Positions 21,717 through 34,081 of a stretch of DNA of 64,000 nucleotides are shown piece by piece (the stretch's first letter is position 1; every line of letters begins with the position of its first letter). A program made the position numbers and the translations under genes. The notes beneath the pieces are model-generated. The model was given only the letters and a program-made list of their open reading frames with translations, ran no database searches and was not told the origin of the DNA. This DNA is from Anaeromyxobacter terrae (lineage in GTDB: Bacteria > Myxococcota > Myxococcia > Myxococcales > Anaeromyxobacteraceae): positions 26,422-90,421 of the forward strand of contig NZ_JALCYY010000018.1 of the NCBI RefSeq assembly GCF_022690685.1. Direction: 5' to 3'.

Positions 21717-22463
21717 TCACCCCGGCTCCGTCCGCACCACCGCGCCGGCGGGGAGCGCCGCGAGCAGCGCCGCCAGCGCCGCGTCCACCCGCGTCCCGTC
21801 CTTCGCCTCGATCGTCACCTTCACGCGGTGATCTGCGTCGTCGAAGCGCGGGTAGCTGCCGATCTCCACCGCCGGGTGTGCGTCGGCGACGCGCGCGAGC
21901 GCGGGCGCGATCTCCTCCTCCCCGAGCGCGAGGAAGACGCACGCGAGGTGGAACGGCGCGGCCGCGAGCAGCGGCGCGATCCGGTCGAACTGCCAGCGGA
22001 AGAACTGGGGCACGCCCGGGAGCATGACGACGTTCTCGACGGCGATCGTCGGGAACGACGGGTCGCCGAGCAGGCGCGTCCCCTCGGGTACGTCCGCCAT
22101 GCGCAGCGTCGCCTCGGGCGGCTCCGCGCCGCCGTGGTGGCGGCGGTGCATCGCGCGGAGGCTCTCGACGAGCGCGCCCGACCGGACGAGGCGGCGCCCG
22201 AGGGCGCGCGCGACCGCCGGGACCGTCACGTCGTCGTGCGTGGGGCCGACCCCGCCCGAGGTGAACACCCAGCTGGCGCGGCGACGGGCGCGGTCCACCG
22301 CCTCGACCACCTCGTCGACGCGATCGGGCAGGGTCAGGATCGCGTCGAGCCGCACGCCGAGCTCGTGCAGGCGCCGCGCGGCCCACGGGCCGTTCTCGTC
22401 CTGCACCTTCGCCGAGAGCACCTCGTTGCCGATGACGACGAGGATCGCCGTGGGACCGGGCAT
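21717..22463 (-). CDS. CinA N-terminal/MoCF-type molybdopterin-binding domain protein
   Basis: 248 residues. It matches the first domain of CinA: VVIGNEVLSAKVQDEN at the N-terminus, FTSGGVGPTHDD (the MoaB/MogA-like nucleotide-binding loop) near 70, and MLPGVPQFFRWQFD. The C-terminal nicotinamide-nucleotide deamidase domain of full CinA is missing, so this is a stand-alone COG1058-type protein. Members of that group hydrolyse ADP-ribose or FAD-like pyrophosphates; the substrate here is uncertain. The ATG at 22463 gives the expected N-terminus. Confidence 0.88.
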   Translation of the reverse strand: MPGPTAILVVIGNEVLSAKVQDENGPWAARRLHELGVRLDAILTLPDRVDEVVEAVDRARRRASWVFTSGGVGPTHDDVTVPAVARALGRRLVRSGALVESLRAMHRRHHGGAEPPEATLRMADVPEGTRLLGDPSFPTIAVENVVMLPGVPQFFRWQFDRIAPLLAAAPFHLACVFLALGEEEIAPALARVADAHPAVEIGSYPRFDDADHRVKVTIEAKDGTRVDAALAALLAALPAGAVVRTEPG

Positions 22464-22542
22464 CCCCTCTAACTAGAGGGCGCGCGCGCGATCCGCAAAT
22501 CGCGCGACGGGGCGGGGCGCCCGGCGCGCGTGCCGGCGAGGC

Positions 22543-23187
22543 TCAGCGGAGCTTCTCGACGGCCGCCCAGACCGCGTCCGCCACGGCCTCGACGGGCGCC
22601 TCGCCGTCGAGCTCCACCACCCGCTGCCCCGCGGCGCGGAGCCGCTCGATGCCGCGGTCGTAGCTCCGCGCCACCGCGCGCTGGAAGTCAGAGACCTCGT
22701 ACAGCTCGGGGTCCATCGTCGCGGCGCGCCGCCGCTTGAGCGCCACCGCCGCCCGCGCGCGCAGGAACAGCGTCACGTCCGGCGTCGCCGCGTGGGCGTT
22801 CACCGCCTCGACCCAGGCGAGATCGCGGGTCGTGAGGCCCTGGTAGGCGAGGGACGAGAGGGTGAAGCGATCCGAGACGACGTCCACGCCCTCGGCCAGC
22901 TTGGGTGCGATCTCGGCGGCGACGTGGTCGAGCCGATCGGCCGCGAAGAGCAGCGCGAGCGCGCCCGGGTCGAGCTCACCCTCCCCGCGCCCGCCGACGA
23001 CCCGGCGCGACAAGGCCTGGCGGACGAGGCTCCCGATCGGACCCCCGGACGGCTCGGCGGTGACGTGGACGGTGCGGCCGGCCGCGCGGAGGCGATCGCC
23101 GAGCAGGCGCGCCTGCGTCGTCGTCCCGGCTCCGTCGAGCCCCTCGAGGACGATGAAGCGGCCGCGCCGGTCGCGCCTCGCCGGCAT
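22543..23187 (-). CDS. tmk: Thymidylate kinase
   Basis: 214 residues, usual length. It phosphorylates dTMP to dTDP. Signatures: N-terminal P-loop FIVLEGLDGAGTTTQ, the DR-containing block VVSDRFTLSSLAYQG near 105, and a LID-like Arg-rich segment (ALKRRRAATMD). The P-loop has Thr where the invariant Lys is expected (GAGTTT instead of GAGKTT); such variants occur in some members, but it is a notable change. The gene starts one base beyond the stop of the preceding membrane-protein gene, so both are co-transcribed in the thrC run. Confidence 0.93.
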   Translation of the reverse strand: MPARRDRRGRFIVLEGLDGAGTTTQARLLGDRLRAAGRTVHVTAEPSGGPIGSLVRQALSRRVVGGRGEGELDPGALALLFAADRLDHVAAEIAPKLAEGVDVVSDRFTLSSLAYQGLTTRDLAWVEAVNAHAATPDVTLFLRARAAVALKRRRAATMDPELYEVSDFQRAVARSYDRGIERLRAAGQRVVELDGEAPVEAVADAVWAAVEKLR

Positions 23188-23188
23188 G

Positions 23189-23560
23189 TCAGTGATCGAG
23201 CCCGAGCATGCCGCGGAGCGCGAGCATGCGGGAGAAGAGCGCGTCCTCGTCGCGCATCAGCCGCCGCGCGCGGAGCGCCTCGCGCAGCGTGAGGATCACG
23301 AGGACGGCGGTGAGCACGACGGCGAGGAAGAAGAACACCGGCGGGCCGGTCGGGATCTTCCGGACGACGCCCGGCGCCAGGGTGCCCCAGCGATCCCATC
23401 CGAGCTTCACGGCGAGGCCGACGCCGATGAGCGCCGCGAAGCCGATGTACGCGCCGCGCCGGACGTGGTCGATCGAGCGGCGGATCTCGAGGCGCGCCGC
23501 GAGCGCGTCGTGCTCGGCGCGGAGCGCGGCGGTGTCCTGGGCGGGGGGGACGGTCTCCAT
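23189..23560 (-). CDS. Two-helix membrane protein of unknown function
   Basis: 123 residues. A charged N-terminal helix (about 8-35) is followed by two hydrophobic helices (about 38-58 and 73-93) and a basic Arg-rich tail (LRARRLMRDEDALF). No catalytic motif. It lies between thrC (11 bases upstream) and tmk (1 base downstream), so it belongs to the same transcript, but its role cannot be inferred from that. Confidence 0.7.
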   Translation of the reverse strand: METVPPAQDTAALRAEHDALAARLEIRRSIDHVRRGAYIGFAALIGVGLAVKLGWDRWGTLAPGVVRKIPTGPPVFFFLAVVLTAVLVILTLREALRARRLMRDEDALFSRMLALRGMLGLDH

Positions 23561-23571
23561 CGGGGCCGTTT

Positions 23572-24930
23572 CTACCGCTGACCGAAGCGGGCGGCAATCG
23601 CGTCCTGAACGGCCCCGAGCGTCGCCGGCAGCTGGACGCCGGGGTTCCTGAGCTGCGAGGCGATCCCCGGCAGCGTGCCGTCGTGGTAGCCGACCTTGAA
23701 GTCCGAGAACTTGAGCCCGTGCGCGGTGGAGATCACCACGACCCGCTCGCCGCGGCGGATCGCGCCGCGCGCGGCGAGCTTCTCGAGCGCGGCGAGCGCG
23801 ACGCCGGTGTGCGGACAGGTGAACAGCCCCGCGCGATCGGCGCGCGCCGCGGCGTCCGCGAGCTCCTGCTCCGTGGCCTGCTCGACGACGCCGTCGAGCG
23901 CCTCGAGCGCCCGCAGCGCGCGCTTCGCCGACACGGGCGCGCCGATCTGGATCGCCGACGCGAGCGTGCGCTGCGCCGGGACCGGAGCGACGTCCACCGC
24001 CGCGGTCGGCTTCACGCCCGCGCCGCTCGTCGCCCGCCAGAGGGGGTTCGCCTGCGCCGCCTGGGCGACCACGAGGCGCGGGAGCCGGTCGACGAGCCCG
24101 AGCTCCTTCATGAGGAGGAAGCCCTTGCCGACCGCGCTCGCGTTGCCGAGGTTGCCGCCCGGGATCACGATCCAGTCCGGCGACGTCCAGCCGAGCTGCT
24201 GCGCGATCTCGATCGAGGCGGTCTTCTGCCCCTCGATGCGCAGCGAGTTCATCGAGTTCGCGAGGTAGATGTCCTTGGTGTGGGCGAGGTCCCGCACGAC
24301 GCGCATGCAGCCGTCGAAGTCGGTGTCGAGCTCGAGCACGAGCGCGCCGTTCGAGATGGGCTGGACGAGCTGGGCGGTCGAGATCTTGCCCCGCGGCAGG
24401 AGGACGACGCTCGGGATCCCGGCGGCGGCGCAGTAGGCGCTGAGCGCGGCGGAGGTGTCGCCCGTCGAGGCGCAGGCGACCGCGCGCACCGCCTGCCCGC
24501 GGGCGCGCATCTCCTTCACGGCAGAGACGAGCACCGTCATGCCGAGGTCCTTGAACGACCCGGTGTGCGTGACGCCGCACTCCTTCACCCAGACGTCGTC
24601 GAGGCCGATCTCGCGGGCGTAGCGGTCCACGCGGAGGAGCGGGCTGCCGCCCTCGAACATCGAGACGACGTTCTCGATCGCGAGCTGCGGGTAGACCCAC
24701 TCCTTCTTGCCCCACACCCCGGAGCCGTACGGCCACGCGCCGAGCTTGAACCGGGAGTCGAAGAGCGCCTTCCACTCGGCGCCGGAGCGCGCGGCGAGCG
24801 CCGCGCGATCGTGCTCGACCTCGAGCAGGCCGCCGCAGCGCGGGCACTCGTAGACGACGTCGACGAGCTCCGCGCGGAAGTCGCAGCCCTGCGCGCAGCG
24901 GAACCAGGCCGAGGGGGCCGGGGCGGACAT
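23572..24930 (-). CDS. thrC: Threonine synthase
   Basis: 452 residues. A PLP enzyme converting O-phosphohomoserine to threonine. The N-terminus has a zinc-ribbon-like segment (FRCAQGCDF and YECPRCGG), typical of the bacterial/archaeal short form. The PLP Lys is in [10 protein letters not shown] (near 125), the phosphate-binding loop region is [14 protein letters not shown], and GGNLGNASA is the second glycine-rich loop. The GTG/ATG choice is simple: MSAP at 24930 is preceded by GGGAGGTG. It is four bases downstream of the AlaC-like aminotransferase gene, so the two are co-expressed. Confidence 0.96.
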   Translation of the reverse strand: MSAPAPSAWFRCAQGCDFRAELVDVVYECPRCGGLLEVEHDRAALAARSGAEWKALFDSRFKLGAWPYGSGVWGKKEWVYPQLAIENVVSMFEGGSPLLRVDRYAREIGLDDVWVKECGVTHTGSFKDLGMTVLVSAVKEMRARGQAVRAVACASTGDTSAALSAYCAAAGIPSVVLLPRGKISTAQLVQPISNGALVLELDTDFDGCMRVVRDLAHTKDIYLANSMNSLRIEGQKTASIEIAQQLGWTSPDWIVIPGGNLGNASAVGKGFLLMKELGLVDRLPRLVVAQAAQANPLWRATSGAGVKPTAAVDVAPVPAQRTLASAIQIGAPVSAKRALRALEALDGVVEQATEQELADAAARADRAGLFTCPHTGVALAALEKLAARGAIRRGERVVVISTAHGLKFSDFKVGYHDGTLPGIASQLRNPGVQLPATLGAVQDAIAARFGQR

Positions 24931-24934
24931 CGGG

Positions 24935-26131
24935 TCACCTCCCCTTCTGCAGCATGCCGTGGACGCGCTCCGCGGCGAGGGCGAGGCGCGCCTCGTCCTC
25001 CACGAGCGCGATCCGGACGAAGCCCTCGCCGGCTGCGCCGAACCCGACGCCCGGCGCGACGCACACCCCCGCCTCCTCGACGAGCCGGCGGGCGAACTCG
25101 AGCGAGCCGAGGGGGCGGAACGGCTCCGGGATGGGCGCCCAGGCGAACATGCTCGCCGCGGGCTGCGGGATCCGCCACCCCGCCGCGCCGAACGCGGCGA
25201 CGAGCGCGTCCCGGCGGCGCTGGTACCGCTCGCGGTTCGCGGCGACGTCGTCCTCGCACTCGTCGAGCGCCGTCACCGCCGCGAGCTGGGTCGGGCCGAA
25301 GAGGCCGTAGTCGAGGTAGCTCTTCACGCGCGCGGCCGCGGCGACGAGCGCGGCGTTCCCCACGCAGAACCCCACGCGCCACCCCGCCATCCCGTAGCTC
25401 TTCGAGAGCGACATGAACTCGAGCGTGCGCTCGCGCGCCCCAGGGATGGTGAGCATCGCCGGCGCACGCCCGCCGTCGAACACGAGGTCGCAGTAGGCGA
25501 GGTCGGAGATGACGAAGAGGTGCCGCGCCTCGGCGAAGCGGAGGACCTTCTCGAGGAGCTCGGGCGTCGCGACCGACGCGGTCGGGTTCGCCGGGAAGTT
25601 CACCACGATCCCCTTCGGGCGCCGCTCCGCCTTCTCCGTCGCCTCGACGAGCGAGTCGAAGAAGTCGAGGCCCGGCCCCACGCGGACGGGGATCGTCTCC
25701 GCGCCGGCGAGCACCGCGCCGTAGGCGTGGATGGGGTACGTCGGCGTGGGGGCGAGGACCGCGTCGCCTTCGGACAGGAGCCCGAGCAGCGCGTGGCCGA
25801 TGCCCTCCTTCGAGCCGATGGTGATGAGCACCTCGCGCTCGGGGTCGACCTCGACGCCGTGCCGGCGCTTCCACCAGCGCGCGGCGGCGGCCCGGAGCTC
25901 GGGCAGGCCGCGCGGGTCGAGGTACCGGTGGAGGCGCGCGTCACCCGCCGCCTCCCTCAGCCGCTCGACGACGCGCGCCGGGGCGCCGCGGTCCGGGTTC
26001 CCCATCGAGAGATCCACGACGTCCACGCCGCGCGCCTTCGCCTCGTCGCGGAGCCGGTCGGTGATCGTGAAGACGTAGGTGGGGAGCCGCTTGACGCGGG
26101 CGAACACCTCGGGGTCGTGGAACGTTTTCAT
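24935..26131 (-). CDS. alaC: AlaC-like class I/II aminotransferase
   Basis: 398 residues. A fold-type I PLP aminotransferase with [10 protein letters not shown] at the N-terminus, [21 protein letters not shown] and the Lys site [15 protein letters not shown]. This pattern is closest to AlaC (glutamate-pyruvate transaminase) and LL-diaminopimelate-aminotransferase relatives. Alanine synthesis from pyruvate is the likeliest reaction; the pairing with thrC hints at an amino-acid operon. The ATG at 26131 follows a GGAGG-poor leader, but the protein aligns from residue 1 with the family start, so extension upstream (low-complexity) is rejected. Confidence 0.88.
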   Translation of the reverse strand: MKTFHDPEVFARVKRLPTYVFTITDRLRDEAKARGVDVVDLSMGNPDRGAPARVVERLREAAGDARLHRYLDPRGLPELRAAAARWWKRRHGVEVDPEREVLITIGSKEGIGHALLGLLSEGDAVLAPTPTYPIHAYGAVLAGAETIPVRVGPGLDFFDSLVEATEKAERRPKGIVVNFPANPTASVATPELLEKVLRFAEARHLFVISDLAYCDLVFDGGRAPAMLTIPGARERTLEFMSLSKSYGMAGWRVGFCVGNAALVAAAARVKSYLDYGLFGPTQLAAVTALDECEDDVAANRERYQRRRDALVAAFGAAGWRIPQPAASMFAWAPIPEPFRPLGSLEFARRLVEEAGVCVAPGVGFGAAGEGFVRIALVEDEARLALAAERVHGMLQKGR

Positions 26132-26186
26132 GGAGGACCCGCCAATTTGCCGGGAGCCGCCCCGTATTTCAAGGGGTCGGGGCGCC

Positions 26187-26717
26187 TCACGGAGACGGGC
26201 GCGCGCCGCAGGACGGGCACGAGCTGCCGCGGACGAGCGCGCCGCAGCCGCAGACGCGCCCTCCCGGCGAGGCAGGCTCACCGCTCGCCCCGGGCGCGAC
26301 CGGAAGCCGCATCCCGCACTGCCCGCAGATCCGCTCGCCGGGGAGCGCCGGGCTCCGGCAGTAGCGGCAGGTGACGAACACCGGGAGCGGCGTCGGGTCG
26401 TCGTCGCCCGTCCCCTGCTGCGCCGTCCGCTCGAGGCCGTCCAGCGCTGGCGCGTCGACGTCCTGCGGGGCAATGCGCGTCTGCTCGATCTCGAGCGGCG
26501 GCGGGGTCACGGCGCCGGCAGCCGTGTGGGCGGTCGGCTCGAGGCCGTCCACGGGGGACGCCTCCGGCGCCGACGTGGCGGCGTGGCGGGTCGGCTCGAG
26601 CCCCTCGAGCGGCGCCAGGCCCGCGGCGAGCTCGGCCTCCGCCGCGAGCGGGTTCCCGCACAGCTCGCACACTCCTCCCTCGGCCTGGGAGTGGTCGCAC
26701 ACCGGACAGACGATCAT
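26187..26717 (-). CDS. Zinc-ribbon protein with repeated Gly-Leu-Glu-x-Thr motifs
   Basis: 176 residues from the ATG at 26717 (MIVCPVCDHS); an ATG at 26738 overlapping the pcm stop is possible. The N-terminus has a CPVC-CELC zinc ribbon. A low-complexity middle (about 35-110) carries four spaced motifs, EGLEPTRHA, DGLEPTAHT, LEIEQTRIA and DGLERTAQQ. Two further Cys4 sites follow (CRYC-CGQC and CGC-CPSC). Regularly spaced Thr in an acidic context looks like a set of phosphorylation sites for FHA-domain binding, given the Ser/Thr kinase and FHA protein elsewhere in the window. That role is inference; the domain set is seen. Confidence 0.8.
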   Translation of the reverse strand: MIVCPVCDHSQAEGGVCELCGNPLAAEAELAAGLAPLEGLEPTRHAATSAPEASPVDGLEPTAHTAAGAVTPPPLEIEQTRIAPQDVDAPALDGLERTAQQGTGDDDPTPLPVFVTCRYCRSPALPGERICGQCGMRLPVAPGASGEPASPGGRVCGCGALVRGSSCPSCGARPSP

Positions 26718-26737
26718 CGGCTGACGAGTGTAGCGCA

Positions 26738-27361
26738 TCAGCCGGCGTCGCCGGTGAGCGGCACGAAGCGGACCGGGATGAGGTCCGTCGAGGCGTTCGC
26801 GCCGTCGTTGCCCTTCTCGACGGCGCGCAGCACCTGCCAGTCCGGCGCCTCGCCCACCGGGAGCACCATCCGGCCGCCGGGGGCGAGCTGCGCGACCAGC
26901 GCGGGCGGCACCTCGGAGGCGGCGGCGGTCACGATGATCCGGTCGAAGGGCGCGGCCTCCGGCCAGCCCGCCCCACCGTCGCCGGTGCGGAGGCGGACGT
27001 TCCCGAGCCCGAGCGTGCCGAGCAGGATCTCTCTCGCGCGATCCGCGAGCGTCGGGACGATCTCGATCGAGAACACCTCCGCCGCGAGTCGCGCGAGGAT
27101 CGCCGTCTGGTATCCGGAGCCGGTCCCGACCTCGAGCACGCGCTCGCGGCCGGCGAGGCGGAGCTGCTCCGTCATGTAGGCGACCACGAACGGCTGGGAG
27201 ATGGTCTGCCCGAAGCCGATGGGCAACGGGTGATCGGCGTCCGCCGAGCGGCGGAGGTGCGGGGGCACGAACAGCTCGCGCGGCACCTCGGCGACGGCGC
27301 GCAGGACCGCGGGATCGCGGATGCCCATCGCCTCGAGGGCGCGCGACAGGTCGGCGCTCAC
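26738..27361 (-). CDS. pcm: Protein-L-isoaspartate O-methyltransferase
   Basis: 207 residues, usual length. It uses S-adenosylmethionine to methylate L-isoaspartyl residues for repair of aged proteins. Motifs: PIGFGQTISQPFVVAYMTE (substrate side), VLEVGTGSGYQTA (SAM motif I, near 80), FSIEIVPTLADRA and VTAAASEVPPALV. The final strand ends in PVRFVPLTG. The ATG at 27361 fits the family N-terminus. The zinc-ribbon gene begins at or just after its stop, so they are one transcript. Confidence 0.95.
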   Translation of the reverse strand: MSADLSRALEAMGIRDPAVLRAVAEVPRELFVPPHLRRSADADHPLPIGFGQTISQPFVVAYMTEQLRLAGRERVLEVGTGSGYQTAILARLAAEVFSIEIVPTLADRAREILLGTLGLGNVRLRTGDGGAGWPEAAPFDRIIVTAAASEVPPALVAQLAPGGRMVLPVGEAPDWQVLRAVEKGNDGANASTDLIPVRFVPLTGDAG

Positions 27362-27410
27362 TCCCTCATCCTAGGCCCGGGTGGCGCGCGCGGAGACGCT
27401 CCGCGGCCGG

Positions 27411-30095
27411 TCACCCGATCTGCGCGAGCGAGAGCCGCTCGGACCAGCGCTCCCCGAGCGCCTCGGCGGCCGCCCGGTGCTCGGGACGGCGGAGCTCTGG
27501 GTCGGCGTCGACGAGGGAGAACGCGTCCTCGCGCGCTTCCTCCAGGATGGCCTCGTCGCGGTAGAGGTCGGCGACCTCGAAGAGCTTCTGGCCCGACTGG
27601 CGCGTGCCGAGGAGCTCGCCGGGGCCGCGGATGCGCAGGTCAACGCGCGCGATCTCGAACCCGTCCTGCGTCTCCTCCATCGCGTGGAGCCGCTCGCGCG
27701 CCTCGTCCCCCACCCGCTTGAAGTGCGCGATGAGGAGGCAGTGGCTCCGCGCTGCGCCGCGACCGACCCGCCCGCGGAGCTGGTGGAGCTGGGAGAGACC
27801 GAACCGCTCCGCGTGCTCCACGATCATCACGCTCGCGTTCGGCACGTCCACGCCGACCTCGATCACGGTGGTCGCGACGAGCACACGGATCGCGCCCGCC
27901 CGGAAGCGGTCCATCACGGCCTGCTTCTCGTCGGCCTTCAGCTTGCCGTGGAGGAGCCCCACCTCGTGGCCGGCGAAGACGCGGCGCAGCTCCTCCGCGC
28001 CGGTCGTCGCGTCGGCGAGGTCGGTCTTCTCGGACTCGGCGACGAGCGGGTAGACGACGTACACCTGCCGTCCCGCCTCGAGCTCCCGCCGCGCGAGCTC
28101 GTACGCCGCCCGGCGCTGCGAGTCGCCGTAGACCTTGGTCGCGACGGGCGTTCGGCCCGGGGGCAGCTCGCCGATCTTCGACTGGTCGAGGTCGCCGTAG
28201 AACGCGAGGGCGAGCGTGCGCGGGATCGGCGTCGCCGTCATCACGAGCACGTCCGGGCGCCGCCCCTTCCCGATGAGCTTCGCGCGCTGCAGCACGCCGA
28301 AGCGGTGCTGCTCGTCGACCACAACGAGGCCGAGGCGGTCGAACCCGACGTCCTGCTCGAGGAGCGCGTGCGTCCCCACGGCGATCCGCGCGGTCCCGTC
28401 GGCCACCCTGGCGCGCGTCTCCTTCTGCCCCTTGCCACGCGCGGCGGCCGCGACGAGCGCGACCTCGATGCCGGTCCCCGCGAGCCATCCCGCGAGCGTG
28501 CGCGCGTGCTGCTCGGCGAGGATCTCCGTCGGGACCATGAGGGCGGCCTGGTGGCCGGAGCGGACGGCGAGCATCATCGCCGCGAACGCGACGGCGGTCT
28601 TGCCGCTCCCCACGTCGCCCTGCAGCAGCCGGTTCATCGGCTCGGGCCGGCCCATGTCGCGGGCGATCTCGTCGAGCGCGCGGGCCTGCGCGCCGGTGAG
28701 CTGGAACGGGAGCAGCGCGAGCGCGCGCGCGATGGCCGCCGGCGAGGCGTCGAAGGCGATGCCCGGCTCGGTGCGCACGCCCCGCCGGCGCAGCGCGAGC
28801 GCGAGCTGCAGGAAGAAGAGCTCCTCGAACACGAGCCGGCGGAAGCCGGGCGTGGCCCGCTCCGCCGCTAGCGCGAGGTCGGTGCCGGGCGTCGGGAAGT
28901 GCGCGTCGTGCAGCGCCACGGCGCGCGAGACGAGCTCCCGGCGCGCACGGACCGCGGGCGGCAGGTCGTCCACGACGAGCGGGGCGTGCTCGTCCACGAG
29001 CCGCTTCACGAGCTTGCGCAGCGCCGGGTGCTGGTAGTCGGCGGGGCCGGCGTAGATGGGGACGATGCGTCCGAAGCTCGCCGAGTCGCCCGCCGCGAGC
29101 TTCTCGACCTCGGGCTGGCTCATCTGGAACCGGCGGCCGAAGCCCTCGGTCACCTTGCCGGAGCAGAGGAGCCCCTCGCCGGCCGCGAACTGGCGCAGCC
29201 GCCACGGCGGCGGGTTGAAGAACACGAGCTCGAGCGCGCCGGACGCGTCCGAGACCCCGACCTTGAGGAGCGGCCGCCCGTTGCGCATGCGCTGCACGCG
29301 GACGTGCTTCACCGTGCCGAGCACGATTCCCTCGTCGCCGGCGCGCAGCTCCGCGATGCGCCGGACGTGGGTGCGATCCTGGTAGCCCTTCGGGAAGAAC
29401 TCGAGCGCCTGCTCCACGGTGGCGCGCCCGCGCTCCTCGAGCTGCGCGCGGGTCGCCGGGTGGACGCGAGGCAGCGAGGCGAGCGGCATCGCGAGCTGCT
29501 TGCGGCGGGCGGCGCGCTCCTCCGGCGAGCGCGGCGGGGGAGCCTCGGTCCAGCGGTCGATGACCGGAGTGGGAGGGGTCGGCGCGGTCGGGCTCGAGCT
29601 CGAGCTCGCGTTCGGGGTCGCGGTCGGGGTCGCGGTCGGGGTCCGGGTCGCGGTCGCGGTCGAGGTCGAGGTCGTCGCGGTCGATGTCGGGGCCACGGGC
29701 GCGGCCGCGGTCCTCCTCCCCCCACCGAGCTCGGTCCGCCCGAGCCTCGCGACCTCGCGCAGCTCGTCCGGCACGGGGATGAGCGCGGAGAGCCCCCCTG
29801 CGATGCGCGCGAGGGAGGCGCGGCGACCCTCCGCGGGGAGCGCGTCGAAGCCGTCGGCCTCGGCGGCGAGCCGCTGCAGGGCGGGCGTGTCGGGGGCGCC
29901 CGCGGCGCGGGCGCGCGCGATGGCGCCGCGCGCCAGCTCGCCGAACCCCTTGAGGCGGGGCGCGCCGGCGAAGCCGTCCTTGACCGCGAAGCGCAGCGGG
30001 GGCACGAGCGCCGCGAGCGCCTGCTGCGCGGCGGCGAGGCCGGGGACGGACTCCCCGGCGGCGGGCGCATCGCCCTGGCGGCCCCTCCGCTCCAC
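27411..30095 (-). CDS. recG: ATP-dependent DNA helicase RecG with long N-terminal extension
   Basis: 894 residues, about 190 more than usual. Residues 1-110 form an Ala-rich helical domain; 120-180 are a Ser/Thr/Pro linker encoded by short repeats. The RecG core follows: wedge/OB domain (VLGTVKHVRVQRM), helicase motifs LLQGDVGSGKTA (Walker A), VVVDEQHRFGV (DEQH box), VMTATPIPRTLA, and the C-terminal TRG-type segment LHQLRGRVGRG and GPGELLGTRQSG. RecG remodels stalled forks and branch-migrates junctions. The ATG at 30095 is the furthest start; an internal start after the linker would yield a normal-length RecG, so the extension needs checking. Confidence 0.94.
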   Translation of the reverse strand: MERRGRQGDAPAAGESVPGLAAAQQALAALVPPLRFAVKDGFAGAPRLKGFGELARGAIARARAAGAPDTPALQRLAAEADGFDALPAEGRRASLARIAGGLSALIPVPDELREVARLGRTELGGGRRTAAAPVAPTSTATTSTSTATATRTPTATPTATPNASSSSSPTAPTPPTPVIDRWTEAPPPRSPEERAARRKQLAMPLASLPRVHPATRAQLEERGRATVEQALEFFPKGYQDRTHVRRIAELRAGDEGIVLGTVKHVRVQRMRNGRPLLKVGVSDASGALELVFFNPPPWRLRQFAAGEGLLCSGKVTEGFGRRFQMSQPEVEKLAAGDSASFGRIVPIYAGPADYQHPALRKLVKRLVDEHAPLVVDDLPPAVRARRELVSRAVALHDAHFPTPGTDLALAAERATPGFRRLVFEELFFLQLALALRRRGVRTEPGIAFDASPAAIARALALLPFQLTGAQARALDEIARDMGRPEPMNRLLQGDVGSGKTAVAFAAMMLAVRSGHQAALMVPTEILAEQHARTLAGWLAGTGIEVALVAAAARGKGQKETRARVADGTARIAVGTHALLEQDVGFDRLGLVVVDEQHRFGVLQRAKLIGKGRRPDVLVMTATPIPRTLALAFYGDLDQSKIGELPPGRTPVATKVYGDSQRRAAYELARRELEAGRQVYVVYPLVAESEKTDLADATTGAEELRRVFAGHEVGLLHGKLKADEKQAVMDRFRAGAIRVLVATTVIEVGVDVPNASVMIVEHAERFGLSQLHQLRGRVGRGAARSHCLLIAHFKRVGDEARERLHAMEETQDGFEIARVDLRIRGPGELLGTRQSGQKLFEVADLYRDEAILEEAREDAFSLVDADPELRRPEHRAAAEALGERWSERLSLAQIG
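29605..29690 (-). repeat. Imperfect six-base repeats in recG linker
   Basis: Arrays of GGTCGC/GGTCGG/GGTCGA units (plus-strand reading) encode the Thr/Ser/Ala/Pro linker between the extra N-terminal domain and the helicase core. Copy-number changes would keep the reading frame. Confidence 0.75.
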
Positions 30096-30122
30096 GGGGG
30101 CGAGGCTACCAGCGCGGTCCGA

Positions 30123-30629
30123 CTACTCGCCGGACTCGGCCGGGAGCTCCTCCTCGATGAACGCGATGGACTGGATCTCGTACTCCTTCTCGCCGCCGGG
30201 GGTGCGCACCGTCACGGTGTCCCCCTCCTCGCGGCCGATGAGCGCGCGGGCGATGGGGCTCGTGACCGAGATCCGGCCCTGCTTCAGGTCGGCCTCGAGC
30301 TCGCCGACGATCCGGTAGGTCACCTGATCGCCGGAGTCGGATTCCTCGAGCGCCACGGTCGCGCCGAACACCACGCGGTCCCCGACGTGCTTCGAGACGT
30401 CGATGACCTCGGCGCTGGCGATCCAGTGCTCGACCTGCAGGATGCGACCCTCGATGTGGCTCTGCTTCTCCTTGGCCGCGTGGTACTCCGCGTTCTCGGA
30501 GAGATCGCCGTGGGACCGCGCCTCGGCGATCTCCTTCACGATCTTCGGGCGCTCGACGTTCTTCAGGCGCTTGAGCTCCTCCTTGAGCCGGAGGAGGCCG
30601 CCCTTCGTCATGGGGACGCGCTCGGACAT
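30123..30629 (-). CDS. greA: Transcription elongation factor GreA
   Basis: 168 residues. N-terminal coiled coil with the tip motif DLSENAEYHAAKE (the acidic residues stimulate RNA-polymerase transcript cleavage) and a C-terminal FKBP-like domain (SPIARALIGREEGDTVTV). It rescues backtracked polymerase. An alternative second Met (MTKGGLLRL) lies six residues in. AAGGTGG precedes the start. It lies 3' of carB on the same strand but has its own strong promoter and a hairpin in the leader, so expression is likely controlled independently. Confidence 0.96.
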   Translation of the reverse strand: MSERVPMTKGGLLRLKEELKRLKNVERPKIVKEIAEARSHGDLSENAEYHAAKEKQSHIEGRILQVEHWIASAEVIDVSKHVGDRVVFGATVALEESDSGDQVTYRIVGELEADLKQGRISVTSPIARALIGREEGDTVTVRTPGGEKEYEIQSIAFIEEELPAESGE

Positions 30630-30642
30630 CTTCCACCTTCCG

Positions 30643-30684
30643 AAAAAATGACTGCGGCCGGCCCGAGAAGCCCGGGGCGGCCGC
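30643..30684 (-). terminator. Intrinsic-terminator-like hairpin in the greA leader
   Basis: On the minus strand GCGGCCG (from 30684) pairs with CGGCCGC (ending 30654) around an inner CCC/GGG stem; five bases later comes TTTTTT (30648-30643), 14 bases before the greA ATG. It ends carB transcription, and because the greA promoter lies just upstream it can also attenuate greA. The gap between stem and T-run suggests partial efficiency. Confidence 0.7.
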
Positions 30685-30695
30685 TTCCAGACCTT

Positions 30696-30720
30696 TCAGT
30701 AGAGCGCCCGGGGCTTGCTG

Positions 30721-30724
<4 letters not shown>
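30696..30724 (-). promoter_or_regulatory. Candidate greA promoter overlapping the carB stop
   Basis: TTGACA (30724-30719) contains the TGA stop codon of carB. The -10 candidate TACTGA (30701-30696) follows after exactly 17 bases. A perfect -35 compensates for a weak -10. Predicted initiation is near 30689, only a few bases before the leader hairpin. Confidence 0.6.
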
Positions 30725-33972
<3,248 letters not shown>

Positions 33973-34081
33973 ATGGGGCCGGGAACCTAGCACACCTCGG
34001 GCCGACCTCGACACGGCCGGCGACCCCCCTCGGCGCACGCCGGCGGAGCGCCGCCCGGCGTCCCCCGGGCGACCGCGGCCC

